Assembly: GCF_017357865.1 (NCBI RefSeq)
Contig: NZ_CP060096.1
Span: 1,971,001-2,035,000, forward strand
Length of the DNA: 64,000 nt
Direction of reading: 5' to 3'
Source: Aceticella autotrophica
GTDB taxonomy: Bacteria > Bacillota > Thermoanaerobacteria > Thermoanaerobacterales > Thermoanaerobacteraceae
Under the pieces are notes generated by a model. The model was not told the origin of the DNA, made no database searches, and saw nothing but the letters and a program-made list of their open reading frames with translations. Shown in pieces: positions 18,199 to 25,990 of this stretch (position 1 is the stretch's first letter; each line of letters starts with the position of its first letter). Made by a program: the position numbers and the translations under genes.

Positions 18199-19650
18199 CT
18201 ATACTCCAATACTGCCTAACAACTGTTTTGTCTCTTTTAATTTTTTTAATCTTTCTATTTCTTTATCATGAAGTTTTAAAAAATTATCAAATTTTTCAAT
18301 GCATTTACTTCTGTCTATTTTGTTATCTTCAGTGTTTTGCAAAAGATAAGCTGAATATAAATCACGCTGTACTTTTATTTCTTTGCCGTTATAGTTAAAG
18401 CAGTTCCATCTGTCTGAAAGGTCTTTTTTATCATAAGTATCGGTTATATGATTGTATTGGCTTGCTTTGACTTTTGTTTTGTCTACCTTTATTAGTTCTT
18501 CACCAAAGTAGTGGAGTTTTCGGTCTGTTATATTAAGAAGCATTCCCGGTGATTTTGTTCCGATGGATTTGCCAAATCTCCTTTTCTTGTTAAACCTTTT
18601 TGTTTTTCTGTTTTTTGTTGTTTCTTTTGCTCTTTTTGAAAGTGCATCGTAGTTCATATCTTCAACCTTGATTTTATTTCCCAGTGATATTATATAGTTT
18701 GCTAATCTCTCAAGGCTTTGCCTCTTTACTGCTACTCTTTTTCGGTATCTGTCTTTTAGTTTGTTTTGATTTTTAATATAGTTTTTGCTTTTTTCCCACT
18801 TTCCTTTTGTCCTTTTTTTTACTGTACCATCGGAGTTATAGTTTTCGGGATTATTCATACGTCTACTTCTTTCCAGTTTTCTTTGCAGTCGAATTATTTC
18901 TCTGTCTATAGAATCTATTTCGGGTGCAAGTTCAACAAGTTTAACCTCATTATCCGATACTATGCTTTCGGTTTGTGTTCCTGAATCTAATCCCACATCA
19001 CCCTTTCCTATTTTTCTTTCTTTTAACGGCGGTATTCCTTCTAATATAAGTTGTACATAATATTTGTATCTGTTTTTTACATATTGACGGAATATCCTGC
19101 AATATTTGACTCTGCTTTGGATTGCCAACTGTGCATACTTATCGTTTGGTTTTATTGTTACAGGTATTTCTAAATCATTCCACTTTATGTATCCGTCTCT
19201 GTATTTGATTCCTGATTTATTTGTTTTACTTTCCAGCGATATTTCTTCGCCATATTTCTTGAAATGAATTTTCTTAGCTTTACCATAAATTAATTTATTT
19301 ACAGCATCTAATGCTCTTTCTGCTAATTTCTGTGCTGTATGACTGTCTATATTTTTCTTGAATTTCTTTTGCATCGGTGATACATAATCATCTATATATG
19401 TTATGGTTAGATTGTATTTTTCTCTTAGTTCTGCAAATCTGTTGTTACGTTCTTCACCTTTCGGCATTTTGCATGTTTTTATGTACGCTTTACTTTCTTT
19501 CATTAATTTGCAATTTCTATACAATCTGCTTAAACAGGCATTATATATCATTCTTCCGATATTAAATCTTTTATTAAGAATATCTTCTTGATATTTTTGT
19601 GTGTTTAATCTCAATGTTAGTATAAATGATGGTGTAGTAGACCTTGTCAT
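18199..19650 (-). CDS. tnpB: TnpB-family RNA-guided nuclease / transposon accessory protein, zinc-finger-less form
   Basis: The 483-residue protein has a RuvC core with the three acids in GLDSGTQTESIV, IKVEDMNYDALSKRA and VQRDLYSAYLLQN. An arginine-rich bridge (RKRVAVKRQSLERL) lies between the first two, and the N-terminal part starts with PSFILTLRLNTQKYQ. The usual four-Cys zinc ribbon before the last acid is absent; in its place is KASQYNHITDTYDKKDLSDR. TnpB proteins cut DNA using an omega RNA and help to keep the element in place. The frame is intact. The preferred start is the ATG at 19650, after GGTGGTAAT. Confidence 0.8.
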   Translation of the reverse strand: MTRSTTPSFILTLRLNTQKYQEDILNKRFNIGRMIYNACLSRLYRNCKLMKESKAYIKTCKMPKGEERNNRFAELREKYNLTITYIDDYVSPMQKKFKKNIDSHTAQKLAERALDAVNKLIYGKAKKIHFKKYGEEISLESKTNKSGIKYRDGYIKWNDLEIPVTIKPNDKYAQLAIQSRVKYCRIFRQYVKNRYKYYVQLILEGIPPLKERKIGKGDVGLDSGTQTESIVSDNEVKLVELAPEIDSIDREIIRLQRKLERSRRMNNPENYNSDGTVKKRTKGKWEKSKNYIKNQNKLKDRYRKRVAVKRQSLERLANYIISLGNKIKVEDMNYDALSKRAKETTKNRKTKRFNKKRRFGKSIGTKSPGMLLNITDRKLHYFGEELIKVDKTKVKASQYNHITDTYDKKDLSDRWNCFNYNGKEIKVQRDLYSAYLLQNTEDNKIDRSKCIEKFDNFLKLHDKEIERLKKLKETKQLLGSIGV

Positions 19651-19746
19651 ATTACCACCTCATTTCATCTTTTATCTTTATTATACTGTTACAGCCTTAA
19701 AAAGACAATTGTCGGCGGGAATATTTCAGTTGCAATAAGCATTCAT

Positions 19747-19780
19747 CCCCGCTCCCGCCACAAGTGGCGAGGCTTTCTGC
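19747..19780 (-). repeat. Second right-end-like hairpin of an IS605-type element
   Basis: On the minus strand GCCTCGCCACTTGTGGCGGG is followed by AGCGGGGATGAATGC. It shares the CACTTGTGGCGGG core with the right end at 17995-18021 but sits before tnpB. It looks like the right end left by another element inserted at the same place. The DNA from 19781 to 19962 holds nothing I can identify. Confidence 0.4.
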
Positions 19781-19962
19781 TAAACTTTTGGTAATGTTCT
19801 AGTAACAATAAACTTTCTCTATATTGTTCACCACCGTTTAATTCATTGTACTACTTACGTCCCATGGTGTCAAAGATACGCTATGCCGGGATAGTGTCAA
19901 GATACTGGAGGATATTTTTATAGACAACCCAGTGAAATTGCTTAAATCAAGGTTTCCATGCA

Positions 19963-20132
19963 TTATGTGTTTTTTATATCACTTTTTAATATTTTCTTGC
20001 CTTTAAAATCCATTGGTGTTGCTTTGCCTATATCCAACACTGTAATATTGCTTTTTTGTTCTTTTGTATTTGTTTTAGCTCGCTTTATTCCCTTTTTTAT
20101 TTGCTTTAAATTTAAAAGCACTATTGCTTCGC
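19963..20132 (-). other. Unassigned open fragment downstream of the thiE relic
   Basis: The minus strand is open for about 56 codons ([20 protein letters not shown] ... ITVLDIGKATPMDFKGKKIL, ending SDIKNT). It has no start with a ribosome site, joins directly to the broken end of thiE, and is probably the 3' end of another deleted gene. I do not recognise it. Confidence 0.3.
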
Positions 20133-20319
20133 CTATGTGCCTGTATAGAATACTGCTCCTCCATTATGTAGTCAGCACCGTTTTTTTCTGCTTTTACCAC
20201 CTCATCTACATTTCCCGCTGAAATCCCAATTATCTTATCATCTCCCAAGATCTTTCTTGCAATGCTGCATGGCAGATCTTCTTGACATAAAGGTAAAGAG
20301 ATACATCAAAATCTTTCAT
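20133..20319 (-). pseudogene. thiE: thiE relic (thiamine-phosphate synthase)
   Basis: The start [10 protein letters not shown], typical of ThiE, follows thiM by 2 bases. After a frame change it jumps to [20 protein letters not shown] and [19 protein letters not shown], which belong to the middle of ThiE. A further frameshift gives GAVFYTGT, then a stop. The part between (about 60 codons) and the C-terminal phosphate-binding half are missing. ThiE would join HMP-PP and thiazole phosphate. Its loss leaves the salvage operon unable to complete thiamine unless a second copy exists elsewhere. Confidence 0.8.
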
Positions 20320-20321
20320 GT

Positions 20322-21122
20322 TTATACCCCCAATACTTCAATATCAGCGTATTTCCTTATCATGTCAGAGTTTAGAATGTAAAGATTGTCTATAAATTTT
20401 GTGCTGAATGTCCCTGGTAAATTGCTTTCTTTCTCTGTCAGTTCCCCTGCTATGTTCATAACGAGAAGAGCTGCCAACGATGATATCACTTTGTCATCGC
20501 CGCAAGCTGAAGTAGCCGCCATTATAGCACCTAAAGTACATCCCGCACCTGTTATCTTTGTAAATAAATTTGTACCGTTATTTACTTTTACCACTCTCCT
20601 GCCATCGCTTATATAGTCTTCTTTCCCTGTGGCAACAACGGTTGTATTAGTAAGTCTTGCAAGTTTTACACAAGAGTCAATATTTCCGCTGTCATCAAGG
20701 GAGTCTACACCTTTGACATTTGCACTTTCACCTACCAGCGACTTTATTTCTGCGACGTTTCCCTTAATAATGCTGATTTCTCCTATTTTCAAAAGCATAT
20801 TTACAAAATCGACTCTGCTTTTTATGGCAGCACACCCCACCGGATCTATAACAACTGGTTTTTTATGGTCTTTTGCTGATATTACAGATTTGATTATAGC
20901 CTCTTTAGTTTCATTATTGATGGTACCTATATTCACATACAAAGTATCTGAAATCGCTGTAAAATCATACGTTTCCTCTGGTGACATCACCATTGCAGAA
21001 GATGCTCCGATACTAAGTAGAGCATTGGCATTATTATTTATGGCGACATAGTTTGTTATAGCGTGCACAAGTGGCACTTCTTTTTTTAATCTTTCTAAAA
21101 CTTCTATTGCTTTTTCAATCAT
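20322..21122 (-). CDS. thiM: Hydroxyethylthiazole kinase
   Basis: The 266-residue ThiM has PLVHAITNYVAINNNANALL at the N-terminus, SPEE and VIDPVGCAAIKSR in the middle and the catalytic loop KITGAGCTLGAIMAA near residue 190 with the ribokinase-type Cys. It phosphorylates 4-methyl-5-hydroxyethylthiazole with ATP for thiamine salvage. It is intact between a cytX relic, whose last codons overlap its start by 8 bases, and the thiE relic. Expression is presumably controlled by the TPP riboswitch about 300 bases upstream. Confidence 0.93.
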   Translation of the reverse strand: MIEKAIEVLERLKKEVPLVHAITNYVAINNNANALLSIGASSAMVMSPEETYDFTAISDTLYVNIGTINNETKEAIIKSVISAKDHKKPVVIDPVGCAAIKSRVDFVNMLLKIGEISIIKGNVAEIKSLVGESANVKGVDSLDDSGNIDSCVKLARLTNTTVVATGKEDYISDGRRVVKVNNGTNLFTKITGAGCTLGAIMAATSACGDDKVISSLAALLVMNIAGELTEKESNLPGTFSTKFIDNLYILNSDMIRKYADIEVLGV

Positions 21123-21412
21123 AAATCTTCTCCTTTCTCTTATTTAAAGATTTCATAATTGGATAAATTACAGCAGTCAAAATAATTGTACCAATTGAAT
21201 AAGAAATTGTGGCAGGCACATTTAAGAAGCTATCGCTTTTACTTTTCATCTACAAGAAATCTTCAAACACTACCGTATACGCTGGAATAAACACACCACC
21301 TATGGCGTACAAAAAGTTTTAGTAGTTATCCATTTTCGCCCGAGACACCTTTTGTTGACTCTATCGCAAGCTTCTTAATTCTATATGCTGGATAAGCAAA
21401 CTCAAAGTCCAC
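21115..21412 (-). pseudogene. cytX: cytX relic (HMP/cytosine-permease family)
   Basis: Between riboswitch and thiM the minus strand reads NFLYAIGGVFIPAYTVVFED, FL, a stop, then MKSKSDSFLNVPATISYSIG and TIILTAVIYPIMKSLNKRKE to a TGA overlapping thiM. FIPAYTVVF.D followed by N.PA..S...G is the end of cytosine/purine permeases such as CytX, which lies in this operon position in many Firmicutes. The first ten membrane segments are gone. An additional short open piece (FEFAYPAYRIKKLAIESTKG) near 21330-21410 is unassigned. Confidence 0.6.
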
Positions 21413-21509
21413 TGTACTCTCTACGCCGGTATTATCCAGATCAGGTTACGGGCCATAGCAGAAATAGTTGCTAACTCTCAGCTGGGCTATCACCCCAGCT
21501 CCCCAGACG
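21413..21509 (-). promoter_or_regulatory. TPP riboswitch (THI element)
   Basis: On the minus strand the conserved blocks appear in order: GGGG near the 5' end, CAGCTGAGAGTTAGC, then AACCTGATCTGGATAATACC and GGCGTAG closing the P1 region. Stem GGGGAGCTGGGGTGATAGCCC pairs as expected for this class. It binds thiamine pyrophosphate and shuts off the operon. The aptamer looks complete although two of three downstream genes are relics. Confidence 0.93.
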
Positions 21510-21528
21510 AAATATTAACTTTTATTTA

Positions 21529-21558
21529 ATTTTACCACCAATTGTTTGACTTGTACAA
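21529..21558 (-). promoter_or_regulatory. Candidate promoter of the thi operon
   Basis: On the minus strand TTGTAC (21558-21553), an 18-base spacer and TAAAAT (21534-21529) lie just upstream of the TPP aptamer. Confidence 0.45.
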
Positions 21559-21738
21559 GATATTGTCAGAAATTTTACTGAATAAAAATTACAAATTTAA
21601 GTGACGTAAAATATTTAAAGCAGCCTTTGTAATATTTTGATGTCTATTTGATACCAAATTCTATAACTTTTCGGTTTTAAAACCCACTCTTTTTGGAATG
21701 TCATAGCTCAAAGAACAGGAAAAAGATAGAGATAATTG

Positions 21739-21767
21739 TTGAAAACATTTTATTTAAGTTATATAAT
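21739..21767 (+). promoter_or_regulatory. Sigma-A promoter of pepV
   Basis: TTGAAA (21739-21744), 17 bases, TATAAT (21762-21767). The leader to the ATG is about 30 bases and includes GGAGGGAG. Confidence 0.8.
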
Positions 21768-21803
21768 AAAGTTGTGATTACCAAATAGTGGAGGGAGATT
21801 TAC

Positions 21804-23198
21804 ATGAATTTGAATTCTCACATAGACAATATTAGGAATGACATTATAAAATCAGCACAGGAGGTTGTCAGAATAAAAAGTGTTCAAGATAACCCTAAGC
21901 CTGGTATGCCTTATGGTGAAGGTGTAGCCAAGGCATTAGAAAAAGCTTTAGAGATTGCTAAAAACCTTGGGTTTATAACAAAGAATATTGATGGTTATGT
22001 GGGATATGCAGAGTACGGTGAAGGAGAAGAAATGATAGGAGTGTTAGGGCATTTGGATGTGGTTCCTGAAGGCGGTAGCTGGATTTATCCGCCTTATGGT
22101 GCTGAAATCCACGATGGCAAAATATATGGAAGAGGGACCGTAGATGACAAAGGCCCAATTATTGCTGCTTTATACGGTTTGAAGGCGATAAAAGACGCTG
22201 GATTAAAGTTTTCTAAAAGAGTAAGGATTTTATTTGGAACAAATGAAGAGTCTGGTTCTCACGAGATAGAGTATTACTTAAAACATGACGAAGTACCAAC
22301 AATGGGGTTTACTCCTGATGCTCAATATCCTATCATATATGCAGAAAAAGGCATTACTATGTTTAGAGTTGTCAAAGATTTTAAAAAGAAACCTAAAAGT
22401 TTAATAGTAAAATATATTCGCGGTGGTCAAAAACCTAATGTAGTGCCTGATTATTGCGAATGTGGACTTGAAGTAAAGGATGGAAATAAAAAGAGAGAAA
22501 TAAAAGAAAAATTACAAACTTTTGTAAAAGAAACTGGTTATGATATAAAGGAAGAAGAAAACAATGATTTGTTAACTATTAAGTCCATGGGAGTTTCTGC
22601 TCATGGTAGTCTTCCGCATCTTGGGGAAAACGCTATAATGCGATTGTTGCTCTTTCTTGATAGAATTGATTTAGAAGACAGCGATGTCAAAGATTTTATA
22701 CATTTCTTTGCTCAAAATGTAGGAATTGAGACAGATGGAAAGACTTTTGGAGTTTATTTAAAAGATGAAACTGGAGAACTGACTTTTAATGTAGGAACGA
22801 TAGAGTTAGATGAGAATAAAGGGGCTTTAGGGTTAAATATAAGGTATCCGGTAAAATATAAATATGAAGATTGGATGACTCCTTTTGAACATAAGATAAA
22901 ACCTTATGGCATACGAGTGGAAGATATGATGCATCAGCCACCGTTGTATTTTCCACCAGACCATCCGCTTATCAAAGTGCTTAGCAATGTTTACGAAGAA
23001 CAAACAGGTCAAAAAGCGGAACTTTTGGCAATTGGTGGAGGAACATATGCGAAAGAAATGAAAAACATAGTGGCCTTTGGGCCTGTATTTCCAGGAAAAC
23101 CTGATTTGGCGCATCAGGCAAATGAATATATTGAGATAGAAGATTTAATATTGAACGCAAAGATATATGCTCATGCCATATATGAGCTGGCAAAATAA
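21804..23198 (+). CDS. pepV: Dipeptidase PepV (M20 metallopeptidase, Sapep type)
   Basis: The 464-residue enzyme of the M20A dipeptidase group has metal ligands and catalytic residues at LGHLDVVPEG (about residue 85), GRGTVDDKGP (about 116), NEESGSHE (general base Glu, about 150), TPDAQYP and PDLAHQANEYIE near the C-terminus. The lid domain lies between. It is a cytoplasmic zinc dipeptidase that splits dipeptides from peptide uptake. The gene stands alone on the plus strand, with a near-consensus promoter, a strong ribosome site and its own terminator. Confidence 0.93.
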   Translation: MNLNSHIDNIRNDIIKSAQEVVRIKSVQDNPKPGMPYGEGVAKALEKALEIAKNLGFITKNIDGYVGYAEYGEGEEMIGVLGHLDVVPEGGSWIYPPYGAEIHDGKIYGRGTVDDKGPIIAALYGLKAIKDAGLKFSKRVRILFGTNEESGSHEIEYYLKHDEVPTMGFTPDAQYPIIYAEKGITMFRVVKDFKKKPKSLIVKYIRGGQKPNVVPDYCECGLEVKDGNKKREIKEKLQTFVKETGYDIKEEENNDLLTIKSMGVSAHGSLPHLGENAIMRLLLFLDRIDLEDSDVKDFIHFFAQNVGIETDGKTFGVYLKDETGELTFNVGTIELDENKGALGLNIRYPVKYKYEDWMTPFEHKIKPYGIRVEDMMHQPPLYFPPDHPLIKVLSNVYEEQTGQKAELLAIGGGTYAKEMKNIVAFGPVFPGKPDLAHQANEYIEIEDLILNAKIYAHAIYELAK

Positions 23199-23221
23199 AA
23201 TCCTTCACAACGAGGGATTTT
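23197..23221 (+). terminator. Terminator of pepV
   Basis: AAAATCC and GGATTTT pair around an 11-base loop right at the stop codon, followed by TATTTTC. Confidence 0.65.
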
Positions 23222-23224
23222 ATT

Positions 23225-23500
23225 TTCTGTAAGATAGTTGAAAGAATCCAGTGTGCTGGTAAGAAAACAGTATCCAAAACTCAGCGAAGAATTAAAAAAA
23301 TAAAAAGGTATATACAAAAACTTATTTTGACTTTGAATATGCCGTAACTTGACATGAATTTTGTTTTTTTCAGTTGTTAATTTTATTATACACGTCACCA
23401 CGATTACCGATTACCAAGCGAATCAATAATTGTTTTTCGTCAATATGAAACCTCACCATCTACGACATAAAATGTTATAGATGGTGCTTCCTACTGCATT
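23225..23500. mobile_element. Probable IS200/IS605 relic
   Basis: Just after pepV a short plus-strand stretch reads ESSVLVRKQYPKLSEELKK, which resembles part of an IS200-type TnpA, but the frame is lost at once. At 23454-23486 CACCATCTA and TAGATGGTG form a hairpin (CTCACCATCTA...TAGATGGTGC) of the kind found at right ends of these elements. No complete gene is left. The assignment is tentative. Confidence 0.35.
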
Positions 23501-23510
23501 AATTACGGCT

Positions 23511-23750
23511 CTAATCATTCATATTCCTTATTTCTTTTACCAAATCAGAAATATTTTCTTCTGAATAGCCGTATCCTTCTAATATCTTTTTAGTTTACTT
23601 TGTCAGTTCAAACATATCTTTTACAATTTTTAATCTTTTATGTGTTAAATACTCAAGAAAATCTAAAACTTTCTTTTGTTCATCTTTAGGCATTACTTTT
23701 ACTTTTTCGTATATTATATTATCTAATCTGTCATTGATTGGGTTTGACAT
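23511..23750 (-). pseudogene. Small antitoxin-like protein gene with internal stop
   Basis: From ATG 23750 the minus strand encodes MSNPINDRLDNIIYEKVKVM, PKDEQKKVLDFLEYLTHKRL and FELTK, then TAA at 23595-23597. It continues in the same frame as ILEGYGYSEENISDLVKEIR to TAG at 23511. One nonsense change would split a protein of about 78 residues. Short, charged proteins with a PEEKQ.VLDFIE.L core occur as antitoxins and DUF2281-like proteins, but no toxin gene is adjacent, so this is only a resemblance. Confidence 0.4.
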
Positions 23751-23763
23751 TTCTACCACCACT

Positions 23764-23802
23764 TTGTTAATTTGTGATTGATGATTTCCAGTAAACTCCT
23801 AG
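23764..23802. mobile_element. Orphan end of an IS1182-type element
   Basis: The 39 bases ending in ACTCCTAG match the right end of the complete element at 4686-6595 (which also reads TTGTTAATTT, TGATTGATGATT and ACTCCTAG) with about five differences. The CTAG target site is kept at 23799-23802. The rest of this copy is missing. It abuts the CRISPR relic. Confidence 0.65.
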
Positions 23803-23833
23803 GCCCCAAAGGTCATACAAGGAATACAAGAAT

Positions 23834-23927
23834 GTTTATATCCCATATAGTTCAGATGCAACGCAAATAGAATTGTTGGCAAAGATAATAAAAAATCAAT
23901 TTATATCCCACATAGTTCAGATGCAAC
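23834..23927. CRISPR. Relic CRISPR: two 29-bp repeats, one 36-bp spacer
   Basis: Repeats at 23834-23862 and 23899-23927 share TTTATATCCCA-ATAGTTCAGATGCAAC with two differences (first base and one internal base). The spacer between is 36 bases. Partial spacers remain on both sides: about 31 bases to the CTAG of the IS1182 end on the left, and 36 bases or more on the right before the ISL3 element. The length and sequence of repeat and spacer fit class 1 arrays of thermophilic Clostridia. No cas gene is in the window. Confidence 0.75.
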
Positions 23928-23994
23928 CTGCTGCTTCATCAACAATTAAAACGTCAAATTGTATTTGTCAAGTGAAAAATGGTTCTTTCCATAG

Positions 23995-25861
23995 TTAGTT
24001 GATTTTGCGCATATGTTCAGACAAAAGCACTTTAGCTTTTAGCGTATCAAAGCTACATCTTCCATACATAATTCTTTTAATCACTTTAAGCTTATTGACA
24101 CTGCCTTCCGCTAGACCATTATTATAATCATATATTATTGCATTTCTAACAGCATCTATATCTTTTACCAGTCCTTTTACAAAACTTTCTATTTCGTGAA
24201 TTTTTAACGAATCGGCTTTATCTATCCATTCTTCTAATTTGCTAATATTTTTCTTTAGCAGTATTTCCCTAAATTCATTTACAAGATGATATATACTTGC
24301 ATAAAATGGATATTCATTACATACTCTATCTAATTGCTCTTGAGTAATCATCTTTACTTCCTCAATAGGCTTATACAGCAACTTTATTAAATTTTTGCGC
24401 TCTATTAATTCGCTAATTTTGTCTCCATTATCATTAGATTTATCTTTATCATATTCCTTTTTGTAACGATGTTTCCATTCGCTAATATAGTGACGTATGC
24501 TGGAAATAGAACCACTGTAACCTTTTTTACGAATTATCTCATCAATATTTGCTGATGTATATCCTTGCTCAATATAACGATTTATTTCATCTATAAATAG
24601 ACTTAATTTGCCTGGTTTTTTAATTCCATATGATGCATGCACTGCAGAATAATTAGGATCAAGATATTTGTTTACTGTATGCTTGTCAATTCCTATTTCT
24701 CTTGCTATTGCTGCTTTTGAATACCCATTTTTGAACATTTCTCGTACTTTGTTAATTTTTTCTTGTTTCCTTGCAACAGTTTCTTTGTGCTTTTTCATCA
24801 TTTTTGTTTGAAACAGGTTTTCTCTTTCTTTATCTGTCATATTTATTAGCTTATCAAATGTGCGTGAATCTAAGTTTAATTTTTTGCATATGTATGATTT
24901 TTTATGACCTTCTATTAGAAGAAGGTTTATTTTTTCATATTTTTCTTTTAAGGTAAGCTTCTTATTAATAATTGTATAATTTTCCATTGTATCTGTTTTA
25001 TCAGCATTTTCCATTGGAATGAAAGGTAAAGGCACGGAAACTTTTTGATTTAAAGTTTTCATAATATAGTCTTTGCAATACTGTGTAAGATTTTTAAGAA
25101 TATGAAACCGGTCACTTACTTGTATCGCATCAGAATGTGCATCTTTTATTGCATTGCGGTATAAAATAGAACCATCTCTTGAAACTGTTTTTATATTAGG
25201 AAATGTTTTTAGCCATTCTATAACATCAACATAATCTCTTGAATTAATCATGTCAACTATTTTATGAGTAGATATGTCTATCATTATTGTTCCATAAGTT
25301 TCTCGCTTTTTTGTAGCAAAATCATCAATGCAAACAGCTGTAACAGCGTCCTTATCAATAATTAGGCCTTCTTTTTTTTAAGAGATTGCAAATGGTACTT
25401 TTACATACTTTCGCAATGTTTTTACTTAGCAAAAAAGATGCTGTTATTGAACTTACATTAAGGGATATATTTAGGATTTCTTCTTCAAGCCGTTTGGTCT
25501 TTTTACCTTTAAAAGGTAAAAACTCATAAGATTCTGCAAAAGTAGTATGTGGACAATCAGGATTAGTACAAAACATTTTTTTATTATTAAGAATAACTAT
25601 AACTTTCTTGCCTTGTATCGGCAGATCTTGAAATCTTCTTTTATAATGTGAATGAACTTTTGTAGATGTTTGACTTGGTTCCTTTTGCGGCAATAGCATT
25701 TAAAAAAGTCAATGTGAATGAACTTTTGTAGATGTTTGACCACAGAAAGGACATTTTAATTCTTTTCTATTTGATTCTACTTTGATATATATAGTATCAT
25801 CAATTATTTCATGGTTTTTATATTCTAAATTTTTATCCAGCATCTTAATAAATTCATCCAT
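23995..25861 (-). pseudogene. ISL3-family transposase, broken twice
   Basis: The start at 25861 gives MDEFIKMLDKNLEYKNHEII and the zinc-finger part CPFCGQTSTKVHSH, then TGA. This stop is made by a 66-base insertion that repeats the 30 bases encoding QTSTKVHSH. The frame then runs through FCTNPDCPHTTFAE to an A8 run at 25371-25379 (plus-strand T8). One extra A shifts the frame before the DDE core VTAVCIDDFATKKRETYGTI. The C-terminal 429 residues are otherwise intact, including the long helix-turn-helix insert and the final GLAEGSVNKLKVIKRIMYGR with the last acid. Confidence 0.9.
25645..25740. repeat. Direct repeat from a 66-bp duplication inside the ISL3 transposase
   Basis: The same 30 bases occur at 25645-25674 and 25711-25740, separated by 36 bases. 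The offset of 66 keeps the frame, but the joint creates a TGA. Confidence 0.85.
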
Positions 25862-25990
25862 TTGAGAGTCCTCTTTTCTAATTTTCTCATTATTCTATTA
25901 TATCATGTATTTATTAGATTTCAACTAACTATGGAAAGAACCGCTTTTAGTGTAACATAAACACAAAAATTTTACATTTTCTCACTCATT
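25860..25990. repeat. 131-bp direct repeat, left copy (long target duplication)
   Basis: Identical to 27963-28093. It contains the ISL3 transposase start region, the right end of ISL3 and 48 bases beyond. The two copies directly flank the IS1634-type element, so it is the target-site duplication. Confidence 0.92.

Larger units (their letters stand above)
17990..19745 (-). mobile_element. TnpB-only IS200/IS605-type element (boundaries approximate)
   Basis: It holds one tnpB gene without a TnpA next to it. The right end is marked by the hairpin region 17995-18021 (CCCTCTTCACTTGTGGCGGGG on the minus strand, CAC/GTG core), followed by GAGTATGTC, a common right-end form. The left end is in 19660-19745. 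There are no inverted repeats, as expected for this family. Exact ends would need comparison with an empty site. Confidence 0.6.
23981..25942 (-). mobile_element. ISL3-family element, decayed
   Basis: Terminal repeats GGTTCTTTCCATAGTTAGTT (23981) and its complement ending at 25942 enclose a broken transposase gene. The GGTTCTTTCC tip is typical of ISL3. The flanking 8-mers (TGAAAAAT and GCTTTTAG) do not match, so the original target duplication has been lost or recombined. The right end is duplicated at 28045 by the neighbouring IS1634-type insertion. Confidence 0.85.

Noticed and set aside
23995-25699. Programmed frameshift in the ISL3 transposase
   Set aside because: ISL3 transposases are normally single-frame, the shift needed is +1 rather than the usual -1, and an upstream stop already kills the gene.
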